From positions 1-64,000 of the forward strand of contig CAJAES010000078.1 of assembly GCA_903938815.1 (NCBI GenBank): a stretch of 64,000 bases of DNA, in the 5' to 3' direction. The notes beneath the pieces were generated by a model. It made no database searches. It was not told the DNA's origin and was given only the letters and a program-made list of their open reading frames with translations. Origin of the DNA: an uncultured beta proteobacterium (GTDB lineage Bacteria > Pseudomonadota > Gammaproteobacteria > Burkholderiales > Burkholderiaceae_C). A program made the position numbers and the translations under genes. This document shows positions 33,278 to 41,231 of the stretch, piece after piece (the stretch's first letter is position 1; every line of letters starts with the position of its first letter).

Positions 33278-35524
33278 ATGGCCCATTCCGCGCGGGGCAG
33301 GGCCGCCTCATCTGACGACTCGCTCTTCGAGGCGAGTTCCTTCGAGCGGGTGCTGTCCGCACGCCGGCCGTCCCGCTGGATGGGCTGGCGGCGCAGACTT
33401 CTCGTGGCGGTGGCGCTGGCAGGCTGCCTGGGCCTGTTCCTGCTGGTTCGCCTGCTGACGCACACGCCGCTGATCGACGCGCAATGGCAGCCAGGACCGC
33501 GCGGGCAGCTGATCCTGAAATCCAGCAGCGATCCCGCGCTCTCGGCCTACACCGGCCTGACGCTGCTCGTGGCGAGCGCCGGCGACACCGTGCTCGACCT
33601 GCGCGGCGGCCTGCGCCTGGGCGCGCCGCGCTGGACCGTGGACGACACCGAGCGCAGGATCCAGGTCCAGGCCCGCAACAGCGTCAACCGCCTCTTCGCA
33701 TCGGGCCCCGTGTCCCTGCGCTTCGACGACGGCTCCGTGGTCGTCGTGACGCCGAAGGCACGCGGGTTCGGCGGTCTGGGGGCCGCGTTCTGGCTTCTGG
33801 CGGCGCCGGCGCTGATGCTCTTCCTGGTGGGCGCCGTGGTCGTGCTGGCCAAGCCGATGAAGGTGAACTACCTCTTCGCGCTGATGGCGGGTTGTCAGTC
33901 GATCAGCCTGCTCTGGATAGGCTTCGACTCCGGCGCCTCGCTCGCACCCGTGGTGCCGCTGTTCGTCGACGACACGCCATGGCGCCTGGGGCTCGACCTG
34001 GTCACCAGCGCGGCTGCGGTGCATGGGTTCTCCATGTACCCCCGGCGCATCCGGGGCAGCGGCGCCATCGGCATGGCAGTGTGGGGCACGGTGGCGGTCG
34101 CGCTGCTGGTGATCTCGCAGGTCGAGGTGCCGGGCCTGTGGTGGTGGGGCCAGGGCCTGATCCTGTTGCTCGGACTCATCGCGGTCTGGGTCCTGACGCT
34201 CTCCTATCGGGAAGAGCCCAACCCTTTCGCCGCCGTGATGCGTCGCTTCGCCGTTGCTGCACTGGGAACGATGGTCGTCGTCGATTCAGCGCTGGTCGCG
34301 GCCGACTGGCAGCCGGCGATGGCCCAGGGCGTTGCCGCCTCGGCGGTGCTGGTGTGGTCCTTGTTCCTCGCGTCGCTGATGGTGCTGGTGCCGTTCCTGT
34401 CGAAGGCGCGCCAGCTCCTGCGCGAGTTCGCCATGCTGGCGGGCCTGTCGACCTTGGCCACGTCGCTCGACTTGCTCTTCATCTCGCTGTTCTCGCTGGA
34501 GCAGTTCGCGTCGCTCACCCTCGCGGTCTTCATTGCGCTGGCGGCCTATGCCGGCGCGCGCCAGTGGATGCTCGACCAGATGCTCGGAAGCCGGGTGCTC
34601 ACGACAGAGCGCACCTTCGAGCAGCTCTACCGCATCGCGCGCGAGGTGCAGAAACAGCCCGAGCGGCGCGCCGTGCTGCTGTCCCAGTTGCTGCGCGAGC
34701 TCTTCGAGCCGCTGGAACTGCTGCACGTGCCGCACGCCGCGCCGCGGGCACGCGTGCTGGCCGACGGCTCCGCCCTGGTGGTGCCGGTTCGCGGCGGAGG
34801 CGCGCCGGGTGACGAAGGTGAGCCACTGTCGCTGGTGCTGCGCTTCGCGCGGCGCGGTCGGCGCATCTTCACGCGCGAGGACGCGCGCCTGACGGACCGG
34901 ATCGTGGAACAGCTGCGTCGCGCGGTGGCCTACGACCGGGCCGTGGAACGCGGCCGCACCGAGGAGCGCATGCGGCTGGCACAGGATCTGCACGACGACA
35001 TCGGTGCACGTCTGCTGACGCTGATGTACAAATCCCAGGATCCCGAGATCGAAGACTATCTGCGCCATACGCTGCAGGACCTGAAGACGCTGACGCGAGG
35101 CCTCGCGGCCAGCAACCACCGCCTCTCGCATTCGATCGCCGAGTGGAAGTCCGACATCCAGCAGCGCCTGACGGCGGCCCACATCGAGCTCGCCTGGTCG
35201 TTCGTGTTCGACGAGGACCCCGAACTGTCGGTCGTGCAGTGGTCGGGCCTGACACGCGTGCTGCGCGAACTGGTCAGCAATGCGATCTATCACGCGCGTG
35301 CCAATCGGCTCGAGATCCGGGCCAGCCTGGAGGGCGGAAAGCTCCATCTGGTGGTGGCCGACGACGGCATCGGCCGCGACCCGGGTGCGTGGTCGCACGG
35401 GTTGGGGCTGGGCGGCGTGCGAAAGCGCGTGAAGCAGCTCGGCGGCCAGGTGGCCTGGCGTGAGAACGACGGGCAGGGAATCGTGTGCGAGGTGAGCATC
35501 CCCGACCTGCTGCGCCGGGGCTGA
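33278..35524 (+). CDS. Membrane sensor histidine kinase, NarL/HisKA_3 type
   Basis: Protein of 748 aa. One hydrophobic segment near 45-65, a soluble outer domain (about 66-160), then about seven hydrophobic segments (165-395) like 7TM-DISM sensors, then a region with MRLAQDLHDDIGARLL whose H572 is the predicted phospho-acceptor, and an HATPase domain with LRELVSNAIYHARAN and VADDGIGRDPG. It acts with the upstream response regulator. The signal is unknown. The start lacks a strong ribosome site, so the N-terminal 30 residues are uncertain. Confidence 0.88.
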   Translation: MAHSARGRAASSDDSLFEASSFERVLSARRPSRWMGWRRRLLVAVALAGCLGLFLLVRLLTHTPLIDAQWQPGPRGQLILKSSSDPALSAYTGLTLLVASAGDTVLDLRGGLRLGAPRWTVDDTERRIQVQARNSVNRLFASGPVSLRFDDGSVVVVTPKARGFGGLGAAFWLLAAPALMLFLVGAVVVLAKPMKVNYLFALMAGCQSISLLWIGFDSGASLAPVVPLFVDDTPWRLGLDLVTSAAAVHGFSMYPRRIRGSGAIGMAVWGTVAVALLVISQVEVPGLWWWGQGLILLLGLIAVWVLTLSYREEPNPFAAVMRRFAVAALGTMVVVDSALVAADWQPAMAQGVAASAVLVWSLFLASLMVLVPFLSKARQLLREFAMLAGLSTLATSLDLLFISLFSLEQFASLTLAVFIALAAYAGARQWMLDQMLGSRVLTTERTFEQLYRIAREVQKQPERRAVLLSQLLRELFEPLELLHVPHAAPRARVLADGSALVVPVRGGGAPGDEGEPLSLVLRFARRGRRIFTREDARLTDRIVEQLRRAVAYDRAVERGRTEERMRLAQDLHDDIGARLLTLMYKSQDPEIEDYLRHTLQDLKTLTRGLAASNHRLSHSIAEWKSDIQQRLTAAHIELAWSFVFDEDPELSVVQWSGLTRVLRELVSNAIYHARANRLEIRASLEGGKLHLVVADDGIGRDPGAWSHGLGLGGVRKRVKQLGGQVAWRENDGQGIVCEVSIPDLLRRG

Positions 35525-35550
35525 CGCGCCGGGCTCGTGCACTCACACGC

Positions 35551-35814
35551 CTACCGGGCGCGGCCCCAGCGACGCTTCAGGTCGACGGCGTGAACGACAC
35601 CCGATGCGGACAGCCAGCCCAGCACCCAGAGCATGCCCCAGCCTGCCACGGCGCCTCGCAGGGCCGCCATGAGGCACAGGCCCGAGAGCCAGTTGAGCGC
35701 GAAGTCGCGCGGCGGGATTCCCGGCAACCCTCGCCTGTGGCGGCGCCACAGCCACAGGCCTTCGAGCACCGTGAGCACGATCACGGCGTCGATCCAGCGG
35801 GGGTCGAGCGTCAT
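35551..35814 (-). CDS. Small hydrophobic protein downstream of tspO
   Basis: Protein of 87 aa that I do not recognise. It has two or three hydrophobic segments (about 9-20, 41-56, 58-72), a basic stretch WRRHRRG and a basic C-terminus KRRWGRAR. Its ATG overlaps the tspO stop (ATGA), so it is translated as the last member of the photosynthesis operon. This coupling is the best evidence that it is real. Confidence 0.7.
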   Translation of the reverse strand: MTLDPRWIDAVIVLTVLEGLWLWRRHRRGLPGIPPRDFALNWLSGLCLMAALRGAVAGWGMLWVLGWLSASGVVHAVDLKRRWGRAR

Positions 35815-36296
35815 GCCGCAGGCCCGAACGGACCGTTGAGCTGCACCACGGCCGCATTCAGCGTCGCGGCGAAGGCCACCCACACCAGATAGGGCAGCAG
35901 CCACAGGCCGGCCTCACGCGAACGGCGGCCGCACACGATCACCAATGCCAGCACCGAGAGCCAGAGCAGGCCCACTTCCATCAGAGCCCAGTCCGGCCGA
36001 TGCAGGCGGAAGAAAAGCAGGCTCCACACGACATTGAGCACGCCATTGATGGCGAATGCCAGGACCACGGCACGCCGGCCGGCAGCATCGCCGGCCAGCC
36101 AGGCCTTCACGCCGCCGAGGGCGGAGCAGGCGTAGATGATCGTCCAGGCCGGGCCGAAGGCCCAATCCGGTGGTTTCCAGGCCGGCTGCTTCAGCGCCTG
36201 GTACCAGGGCCCGATCTCGGTGGCCAGACCGCCCAGCAGCGCGATGCACAGGGCAGCCGCGGCCGCGGCCGTCCACGCACGGCCGCGCACGGTCAT
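35811..36296 (-). CDS. tspO: TspO/MBR-family tryptophan-rich sensory protein
   Basis: Five-helix membrane protein of 161 aa. Conserved features include GPWYQALKQPAWKPPDWAFGPAW and the C-terminal half LVWVAFAATLNAAV. In Rhodobacter TspO binds tetrapyrroles and dampens photosynthesis gene expression in oxygen. The position directly after bchP (ATGA overlap) fits a tetrapyrrole role. Longer in-frame N-termini overlap bchP and are not likely. Confidence 0.92.
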   Translation of the reverse strand: MTVRGRAWTAAAAAALCIALLGGLATEIGPWYQALKQPAWKPPDWAFGPAWTIIYACSALGGVKAWLAGDAAGRRAVVLAFAINGVLNVVWSLLFFRLHRPDWALMEVGLLWLSVLALVIVCGRRSREAGLWLLPYLVWVAFAATLNAAVVQLNGPFGPAA

Positions 36297-37501
36297 ACGC
36301 GCGCCAGACCCAGCAGGTGCGCCATGTCCTTGAAGAAGATGCGAACGTGCGCCATGGGCTCGCTGCGCACGAGACGCTTGTTCATGTAAGAGTCGAAAGT
36401 CAGGCGCTGCACGTCGCGGTCCTCGCACATCTTGACGAAGCGCTCGCGGCGGCGGTCGTTGGCATACCAGAAGCGCTGCATGATCCCGAGCACCCAGAAG
36501 ACGCGACCATGCTCGCCCATGAAGCGCTTGCGAGCCTGCCGCAGCACTTTCCCGTCGCCCGTGACAAGGCTCTCGTGCACGGCCTCGGCCGCCATCCGGG
36601 CCGCGGCCATCGCGTAGTAGATGCCCTCGCCCGACGACGGCGCCACGACACCCGCGGCGTCGCCCGCCAGCAGCACGTCGCGGCCGTTGTCCCAGCGCGG
36701 CAGCGGCTTCATCGGCAGGGGCGCGCCTTCGCGGCGGAGCACTTCGGCGTTCTGCAGCCCGGCCGTCTGGCGCAGGGCGCCCACCGCATTGCGCAGGGAG
36801 AAACCCTTGTCCGCGCTGCCGGTGCCGACACTGAGCGTGTTGCCGTGCGGAAAGACCCAGCCGTAGAAATCGGGCGAGAGCGTGCCGCGGTAGTAGACGT
36901 CGCAGCGACCGCCGTCGTAATCGGCGGGGCGCTGTTCGGGAACGCGAAGGATCTCGTGGTACGCGAAGACATACCGCGTGCGCTCGGCACCGGCGATCGT
37001 CTGGCGCGCCACTTCCGAGCGCGCGCCGTCGGCGCCCACCACGCGACGTGCGCGCACGCCGACGACGGGAACCTCGCCCTCGGCCTTGCCCTCGCGCGGG
37101 CGGTAGGCCACGATGGCCGTTCCGTCGGTGTCGCGCTCGATGCGCTCGAAGACCCCGGTACGGCGCTCGGCACCGGCCATCCGGGCGCGCTCACGCAGCC
37201 ATTCGTCGAACTGGTCGCGGTCGACCATGCCGACGAAGCCGTTCTCGATGGGAATGTCGACCCGGTTGTCGCTGGGAGAGAGCATCCGCGCCGACGTGGC
37301 CTTGGCGACCAGGAGTTCGTCGGGGATCGCGAAGTCCTTGATCAGGCGCGGCGGGATCGCGCCCCCGCAGGGCTTGATCCGGCCGGCGCGGTCGAGCAGC
37401 AGCACGCTGTGCCCCTGGCGTGCCAGTTCATGGGCGGCCGTGGCACCCGAAGGGCCTCCGCCGATCACCACCACGTCGAAGATCTCGCCGGTCTGCATCA
37501 T
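36293..37501 (-). CDS. bchP: Geranylgeranyl reductase BchP
   Basis: Reduces the geranylgeranyl tail of bacteriochlorophyll to phytyl, the last step of bacteriochlorophyll a synthesis. 402 aa, normal length. FAD-binding GGGPSGATAAHELA (about 14-27), RIKPCGGAIPP, and LLAGDAAGVVAPSSGEGIYYA near residue 285 are typical of BchP/ChlP. Start at the first of two adjacent ATGs, overlapping the carrier gene stop (ATGA). Confidence 0.96.
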   Translation of the reverse strand: MMQTGEIFDVVVIGGGPSGATAAHELARQGHSVLLLDRAGRIKPCGGAIPPRLIKDFAIPDELLVAKATSARMLSPSDNRVDIPIENGFVGMVDRDQFDEWLRERARMAGAERRTGVFERIERDTDGTAIVAYRPREGKAEGEVPVVGVRARRVVGADGARSEVARQTIAGAERTRYVFAYHEILRVPEQRPADYDGGRCDVYYRGTLSPDFYGWVFPHGNTLSVGTGSADKGFSLRNAVGALRQTAGLQNAEVLRREGAPLPMKPLPRWDNGRDVLLAGDAAGVVAPSSGEGIYYAMAAARMAAEAVHESLVTGDGKVLRQARKRFMGEHGRVFWVLGIMQRFWYANDRRRERFVKMCEDRDVQRLTFDSYMNKRLVRSEPMAHVRIFFKDMAHLLGLARV

Positions 37502-38799
37502 GTCGTACTCCTGCGCAGGCCGGCCGCGGCCGGCGATACCTGCCGTGCTGGCAGTGAAACGCCGAGCGCGAGCAGCGCTGCGACGATGAAAAGAACCGCT
37601 TCCGCGGTGAAGACGGCGCCGTAGGCCGGCACCGCGCTGCCAAGCAAGGCCCGCGTGGCATCGCTGCCCGCTGCGCCGATCAGGCCGCCCAGCCCGAAGG
37701 CGAGTGCCTGCGCCGCGCCCCACAGGCCCATGCGCACGCCTTCGCGCGCCGCAGGGCCCTCGCCCGCCATGCGCATCATCGAACCGATGGCCGCGATGGA
37801 GAACGCACCGTTGGCGGCGCCCAGCAGCATCACGGCCGGGCGCAGGGCCTCGGGCGCCTGCAGCCAGCCCGTGGCCGCGATGGCCAGCAAGGCGATGGCC
37901 GAGACCACGCAGCCGCCGGCGCACCAGGCGCGAAGCGAACCCCAGCCCAGCCGTCCGGCCGCGGCCACCAACAGCATGCCCAGCAGCACACCGCCGTGCT
38001 GCATGCCCGCCAGAGCGGTGGTCTGCCCAGGCGTCCAGCCGAAGGCGGCGCCGGCGAACGGCTCGAGGATCAGGTCCTGTGCGCTGAAAGCCAGCATCGA
38101 GACGAAGACGAAGATCGTGAAACGCCGGGCCGGCGGATCGGCCCAGACCTCGGCCAGGGCGACCCGGAACGACGCCCGGCGCGCCGTCTCGGGCGCAGCG
38201 ACGTGCGCGCCTTCCAGGCCGCGCAGCGCCAGCATCGCGATGGCGAAGGCCAGTACCGAGACCGTGGCGCTCACCGTCATGAGGCGCTCGGGCGTGTAGG
38301 GATCGAGGAAGCGTCCGACCAGGGTGGCCGTGAGCGCGAACCCGAAGATCATCATCAGCCAGACGAGCGTGGCGGCCGGCGCGCGGCGCGGCGCATCCAC
38401 CCGCTTGGCCAGCAGCACCAGCAGCGAAGTGCCCGCGGCGCTCACACCCAGGCCGATGGCCACGAACGACAGCACCGCCAGCGCAAGACCGGCATCAGGC
38501 GCCGTGGCCATCCAGGCGGTCGCCGCCGCAGCGCCGAAGCCGCCGAGCGCCAGGACGGCCATGCCGCCGACGATCCACGGCGTGCGCCGTCCGCCGACGT
38601 CGCCGCCGAAGCCCATGCGCGGGCGGACCCACTGCACCAGGTAGTGCAGCGCCACCAGCAGGCCGGGCAGCAGCGCGGGCAGCGCCAGTTCGATGACCAT
38701 CACGCGGTTCAGGGTGGACGTGGTGAGCACGACCACCGAGCCCAGGCAGGCCTGGACCAGACCCAGCCGGGCAATGCCCCACCATCCGAGTGCGTTCAT
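37498..38799 (-). CDS. PucC/LhaA-like MFS transporter (BCD family)
   Basis: Membrane protein of 433 aa with about 12 hydrophobic segments, of the bacteriochlorophyll-delivery (BCD) branch of the major facilitator superfamily: LPGLLVALHYLVQWVRPRMG and GGRRTPWIVGG are family marks. Homologues between bchG and bchP in purple bacteria help light-harvesting complex assembly or pigment handling. It overlaps both bchG and bchP by four bases. It could be called orf427/428-type or Bch2. Confidence 0.92.
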   Translation of the reverse strand: MNALGWWGIARLGLVQACLGSVVVLTTSTLNRVMVIELALPALLPGLLVALHYLVQWVRPRMGFGGDVGGRRTPWIVGGMAVLALGGFGAAAATAWMATAPDAGLALAVLSFVAIGLGVSAAGTSLLVLLAKRVDAPRRAPAATLVWLMMIFGFALTATLVGRFLDPYTPERLMTVSATVSVLAFAIAMLALRGLEGAHVAAPETARRASFRVALAEVWADPPARRFTIFVFVSMLAFSAQDLILEPFAGAAFGWTPGQTTALAGMQHGGVLLGMLLVAAAGRLGWGSLRAWCAGGCVVSAIALLAIAATGWLQAPEALRPAVMLLGAANGAFSIAAIGSMMRMAGEGPAAREGVRMGLWGAAQALAFGLGGLIGAAGSDATRALLGSAVPAYGAVFTAEAVLFIVAALLALGVSLPARQVSPAAAGLRRSTT

Positions 38800-39671
38800 T
38801 GGCCACCTCCGATGGCAGCGGCGCTGACCATCATGCCGCTGACAAAAAGCGGGACGCCGAAGCCGCTGTACCAGAGGGCGCGCTCCACGGGCGCCTGCAC
38901 GAAACGACGCATCATGACGGCCTGCACTGCCAGCAGGCCCAGCACGGCGGCCGCGTGCCAGGGCCGGTCCCAGTGCAGCAGCAGCGCGGCCACGGCGAGT
39001 TGCGGCACCGCCATCGCCCAGCTCGCGACCTCGGCGGCGCGGTTGATGCCCAGCATCACCGGCAGCGAACGGATGCCCATCTGGCGGTCGCCCGTGACGG
39101 CCTTGAAGTCGTTGAGCGTCATGATGCCGTGCGCCCCGGCGCTGTACAGCGCAGCGAGGATCAGGCTCTGGGCCGTGGGCATCTGGCCGCCCGCCATCAC
39201 GGCGGCACCCGTCACCCAGGCCAGGCCTTCATAGCTGATGCCGCACGCGGCATTGCCCCACCAGCCGTTTCGCTTGAGCCGCAGAGGCGGCGCGCTGTAG
39301 GCCCAGGCGAGAAGCAGGCCCAGAGCGCCCGCCGCAAAGCCCCAGGGCCCGAGCACCGTGGCCGTGAGCAGCGACAGCGCCGTCCAGGCGATGGCAACGC
39401 CCAGGCCCCAGCGGCCCGGCAGGCGGCCCGAGGGGATGGGGCGTTGCGGTTCGTTGATGGCATCGACGTGGCGGTCGAACCAGTCGTTGACGGCCTGGCT
39501 GGTGGCGCAGACCAGCGGCCCGGCCAGCAGCACGCCCACCAGGGCGAGCGGCCAATGCGTCGAAAGGGGGACGCCCGAGGCCACGACGCCGCAGGCGAAG
39601 GCCCACATCGGCGGAAACCACGTGATGGGTTTCAACAACTCGAGCACCGCTGACAGCTGGGGCCTGGACAT
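38796..39671 (-). CDS. bchG: Bacteriochlorophyll synthase BchG
   Basis: UbiA-family prenyltransferase that attaches the geranylgeranyl or phytyl tail to bacteriochlorophyllide a. 291 aa with eight or nine helices. Aspartate-rich motifs NDWFDRHVDAINEPQRPIPSG (first) and LNDFKAVTGDRQMGI (second) are intact. First gene of the bchG-carrier-bchP-tspO unit. No Shine-Dalgarno is visible and the proposed promoter places transcription start at or next to the ATG. Confidence 0.96.
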   Translation of the reverse strand: MSRPQLSAVLELLKPITWFPPMWAFACGVVASGVPLSTHWPLALVGVLLAGPLVCATSQAVNDWFDRHVDAINEPQRPIPSGRLPGRWGLGVAIAWTALSLLTATVLGPWGFAAGALGLLLAWAYSAPPLRLKRNGWWGNAACGISYEGLAWVTGAAVMAGGQMPTAQSLILAALYSAGAHGIMTLNDFKAVTGDRQMGIRSLPVMLGINRAAEVASWAMAVPQLAVAALLLHWDRPWHAAAVLGLLAVQAVMMRRFVQAPVERALWYSGFGVPLFVSGMMVSAAAIGGGQ

Positions 39672-39677
39672 TCATGA

Positions 39678-39706
39678 TTCTTAAACTTGACACCCAGTAG
39701 TGTCAA
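39678..39706 (-). promoter_or_regulatory. Candidate bchG promoter
   Basis: On the minus strand TTGACA (39706-39701), a 17-base spacer, and TAAGAA (39683-39678) form a sigma-70-like promoter with a consensus -35 and a poor -10. Only six bases separate the -10 from the bchG ATG, so the mRNA would be nearly leaderless. The -35 is inside the first PpsR-type operator. Confidence 0.5.
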
Positions 39707-39718
39707 TCAAGATTTACA
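39701..39718. promoter_or_regulatory. PpsR/CrtJ operator 1 (TGT-N12-ACA)
   Basis: TGT at 39701 and ACA at 39716 with exactly 12 bases between match the PpsR/CrtJ recognition pattern. It also overlaps a perfect inverted repeat TTGACAC-N6-GTGTCAA (39688-39707). It covers the -35 of bchG, so binding should repress. Confidence 0.75.
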
Positions 39719-39736
39719 GCATGTGTCAGGTCAGGC

Positions 39737-39754
39737 TGTCAGCCAAAGCCGACA
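39737..39754. promoter_or_regulatory. PpsR/CrtJ operator 2 (TGT-N12-ACA)
   Basis: TGT at 39737 and ACA at 39752 with 12 bases between. It is centred 36 bases from operator 1, about three to three and a half helical turns, an arrangement suited to cooperative PpsR tetramer binding. It ends 19 bases from the ppsR stop. Confidence 0.7.
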
Positions 39755-39772
39755 CTCTGGCAATTCCCCGGC

Positions 39773-41194
39773 CTACTTCTCATCCTCGATGCCGAGATCC
39801 TTCAGGCCATAGCGCCGGAGTTTCACGTACAGGCTCTGCCGGGACAGGCCCAGCATCTCGGCGGCAGCCGCACGGTTGCCGCGCGTGAGCTCCAGCGCGG
39901 CTTCGATGCAGAGCTGCTCGATCAGGTCCGTCGTCTCGCCGACGATGTCCTTCATCGGCACCCGGCCCACCAGCTCGGTCAGCTGTTCGACCGACTTGGG
40001 CAGCTCCTGCAGCCCGCGCGGGGATGCGCTGATGCGGCGGCCGACGTCGCGCACGGTGAAGCCCAGCACTGCGGGCGACTCTGACACCTGCACGGCCGCG
40101 ATCTCGACCTCGGTGATGGAACCGAGCTCGCCGCGCAGCTTGGTTGCGAAGAGCCGAACCATCCCGCGCTGGCGCAGGTTGGACAGCAGAACACTCAGGT
40201 CGACGCCGCTGCGGCCGAGCCAGCGGTCCAGCGACTCACCCCGGACCTGCTCTTCCGCACCCAGCTGCGCCAGTTCCAGGAAGGCGCCGTTGGCGGCCAG
40301 AACCCGCCCGTCGGGGTCCGTCAGGACCAGGCCGTCCGGCGTGGCCCGCACGAGATCGGTCCAGGTGGCGGTGCGTTCGCCGCCTGCGGCGTCGGCCGTG
40401 TGGCGCAGCAGGCGAACCAGCAGATGCGCGGAGCCAGCCTGCCGGTACGCTGTGGCCGACACCAGCACCTCGATGCGTTCGACACCCAGGGTGGCCTGAG
40501 TCTCGGCATGCCGCCCGGCTGCCCGCACCCCGGCCAGCAGAGTCAGCACCGTGCCGGCGTCCGGGCCAAAGCATTCGGGCAAGGGCCGCCCCACCAGCGC
40601 GTGGTCGTCGAGCTCGAGCAGGCGGCAGGCGGCCGGGTTGGCCTCGATCACGGAAAGCGTGTCGGAATCCAGGACGAGCACGCCCTCGGACGACGACTGG
40701 AAGAGCTGGCGGTAGCGAGTCTCGGCGTCGCGAAACTGCCAGTAGTCGCGCTCCATCGCCTGCTGCGCCTGGACCAGGCGCTGCTGCAGTTGCGCCGTGG
40801 CCTGCAGGCTTCGCCCGACGATCACGCAGCGGCCGTCTGCGTGCAGTTGCACGCAGGCGCACTGCATCATCAACGCCTCCTGGCCATCGGCCAGAAGATT
40901 CACCTGACGCCAGCGCAGCCCGACCGACGCATCGGGGGCATCGGGGGCATCGGCTGCCTCGAGCAGTTCCTGAAGCTTGGAAAGGCTGTCGGCAGCCACG
41001 ATCTGGCGCACCGGCCGCCCGATCCAGGCTTGCACGGCCGCCGGCGGAACCTCGTCACCCGTCAGGGACAGATCGCGAACGACGCCCTGCGCGTCAAGGA
41101 CCAGACAGACATCACCCGCCACGCCCGCCAGGCGCGCAGCTGCGTCGCTGGACATGCCGGCAAAGGCCACGGAGGCCCTCATGAAGGCCTTCAT
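39773..41194 (-). CDS. ppsR: Transcriptional regulator PpsR/CrtJ
   Basis: Redox-responsive regulator of photosynthesis genes, 473 aa from MKAFMRASVAF. An N-terminal domain and two PAS domains (about 140-240 and 270-370) are followed by a Fis-type HTH at the C-terminus (RAAAAEMLGLSRQSLYVKLRRYGL). A cysteine just before the HTH (LIEQLCIEAALELTRGN) matches the redox-active Cys of Rhodobacter PpsR; several others occur (MQCACV, AACRLL, PECFG). Two cognate operators lie immediately downstream, in front of bchG. CAGGAG lies ten bases before the ATG. Confidence 0.95.
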   Translation of the reverse strand: MKAFMRASVAFAGMSSDAAARLAGVAGDVCLVLDAQGVVRDLSLTGDEVPPAAVQAWIGRPVRQIVAADSLSKLQELLEAADAPDAPDASVGLRWRQVNLLADGQEALMMQCACVQLHADGRCVIVGRSLQATAQLQQRLVQAQQAMERDYWQFRDAETRYRQLFQSSSEGVLVLDSDTLSVIEANPAACRLLELDDHALVGRPLPECFGPDAGTVLTLLAGVRAAGRHAETQATLGVERIEVLVSATAYRQAGSAHLLVRLLRHTADAAGGERTATWTDLVRATPDGLVLTDPDGRVLAANGAFLELAQLGAEEQVRGESLDRWLGRSGVDLSVLLSNLRQRGMVRLFATKLRGELGSITEVEIAAVQVSESPAVLGFTVRDVGRRISASPRGLQELPKSVEQLTELVGRVPMKDIVGETTDLIEQLCIEAALELTRGNRAAAAEMLGLSRQSLYVKLRRYGLKDLGIEDEK

Positions 41195-41231
41195 CGGGGC
41201 CAATCTCCTGGAGTCGGGATGGTCGGGAGCT

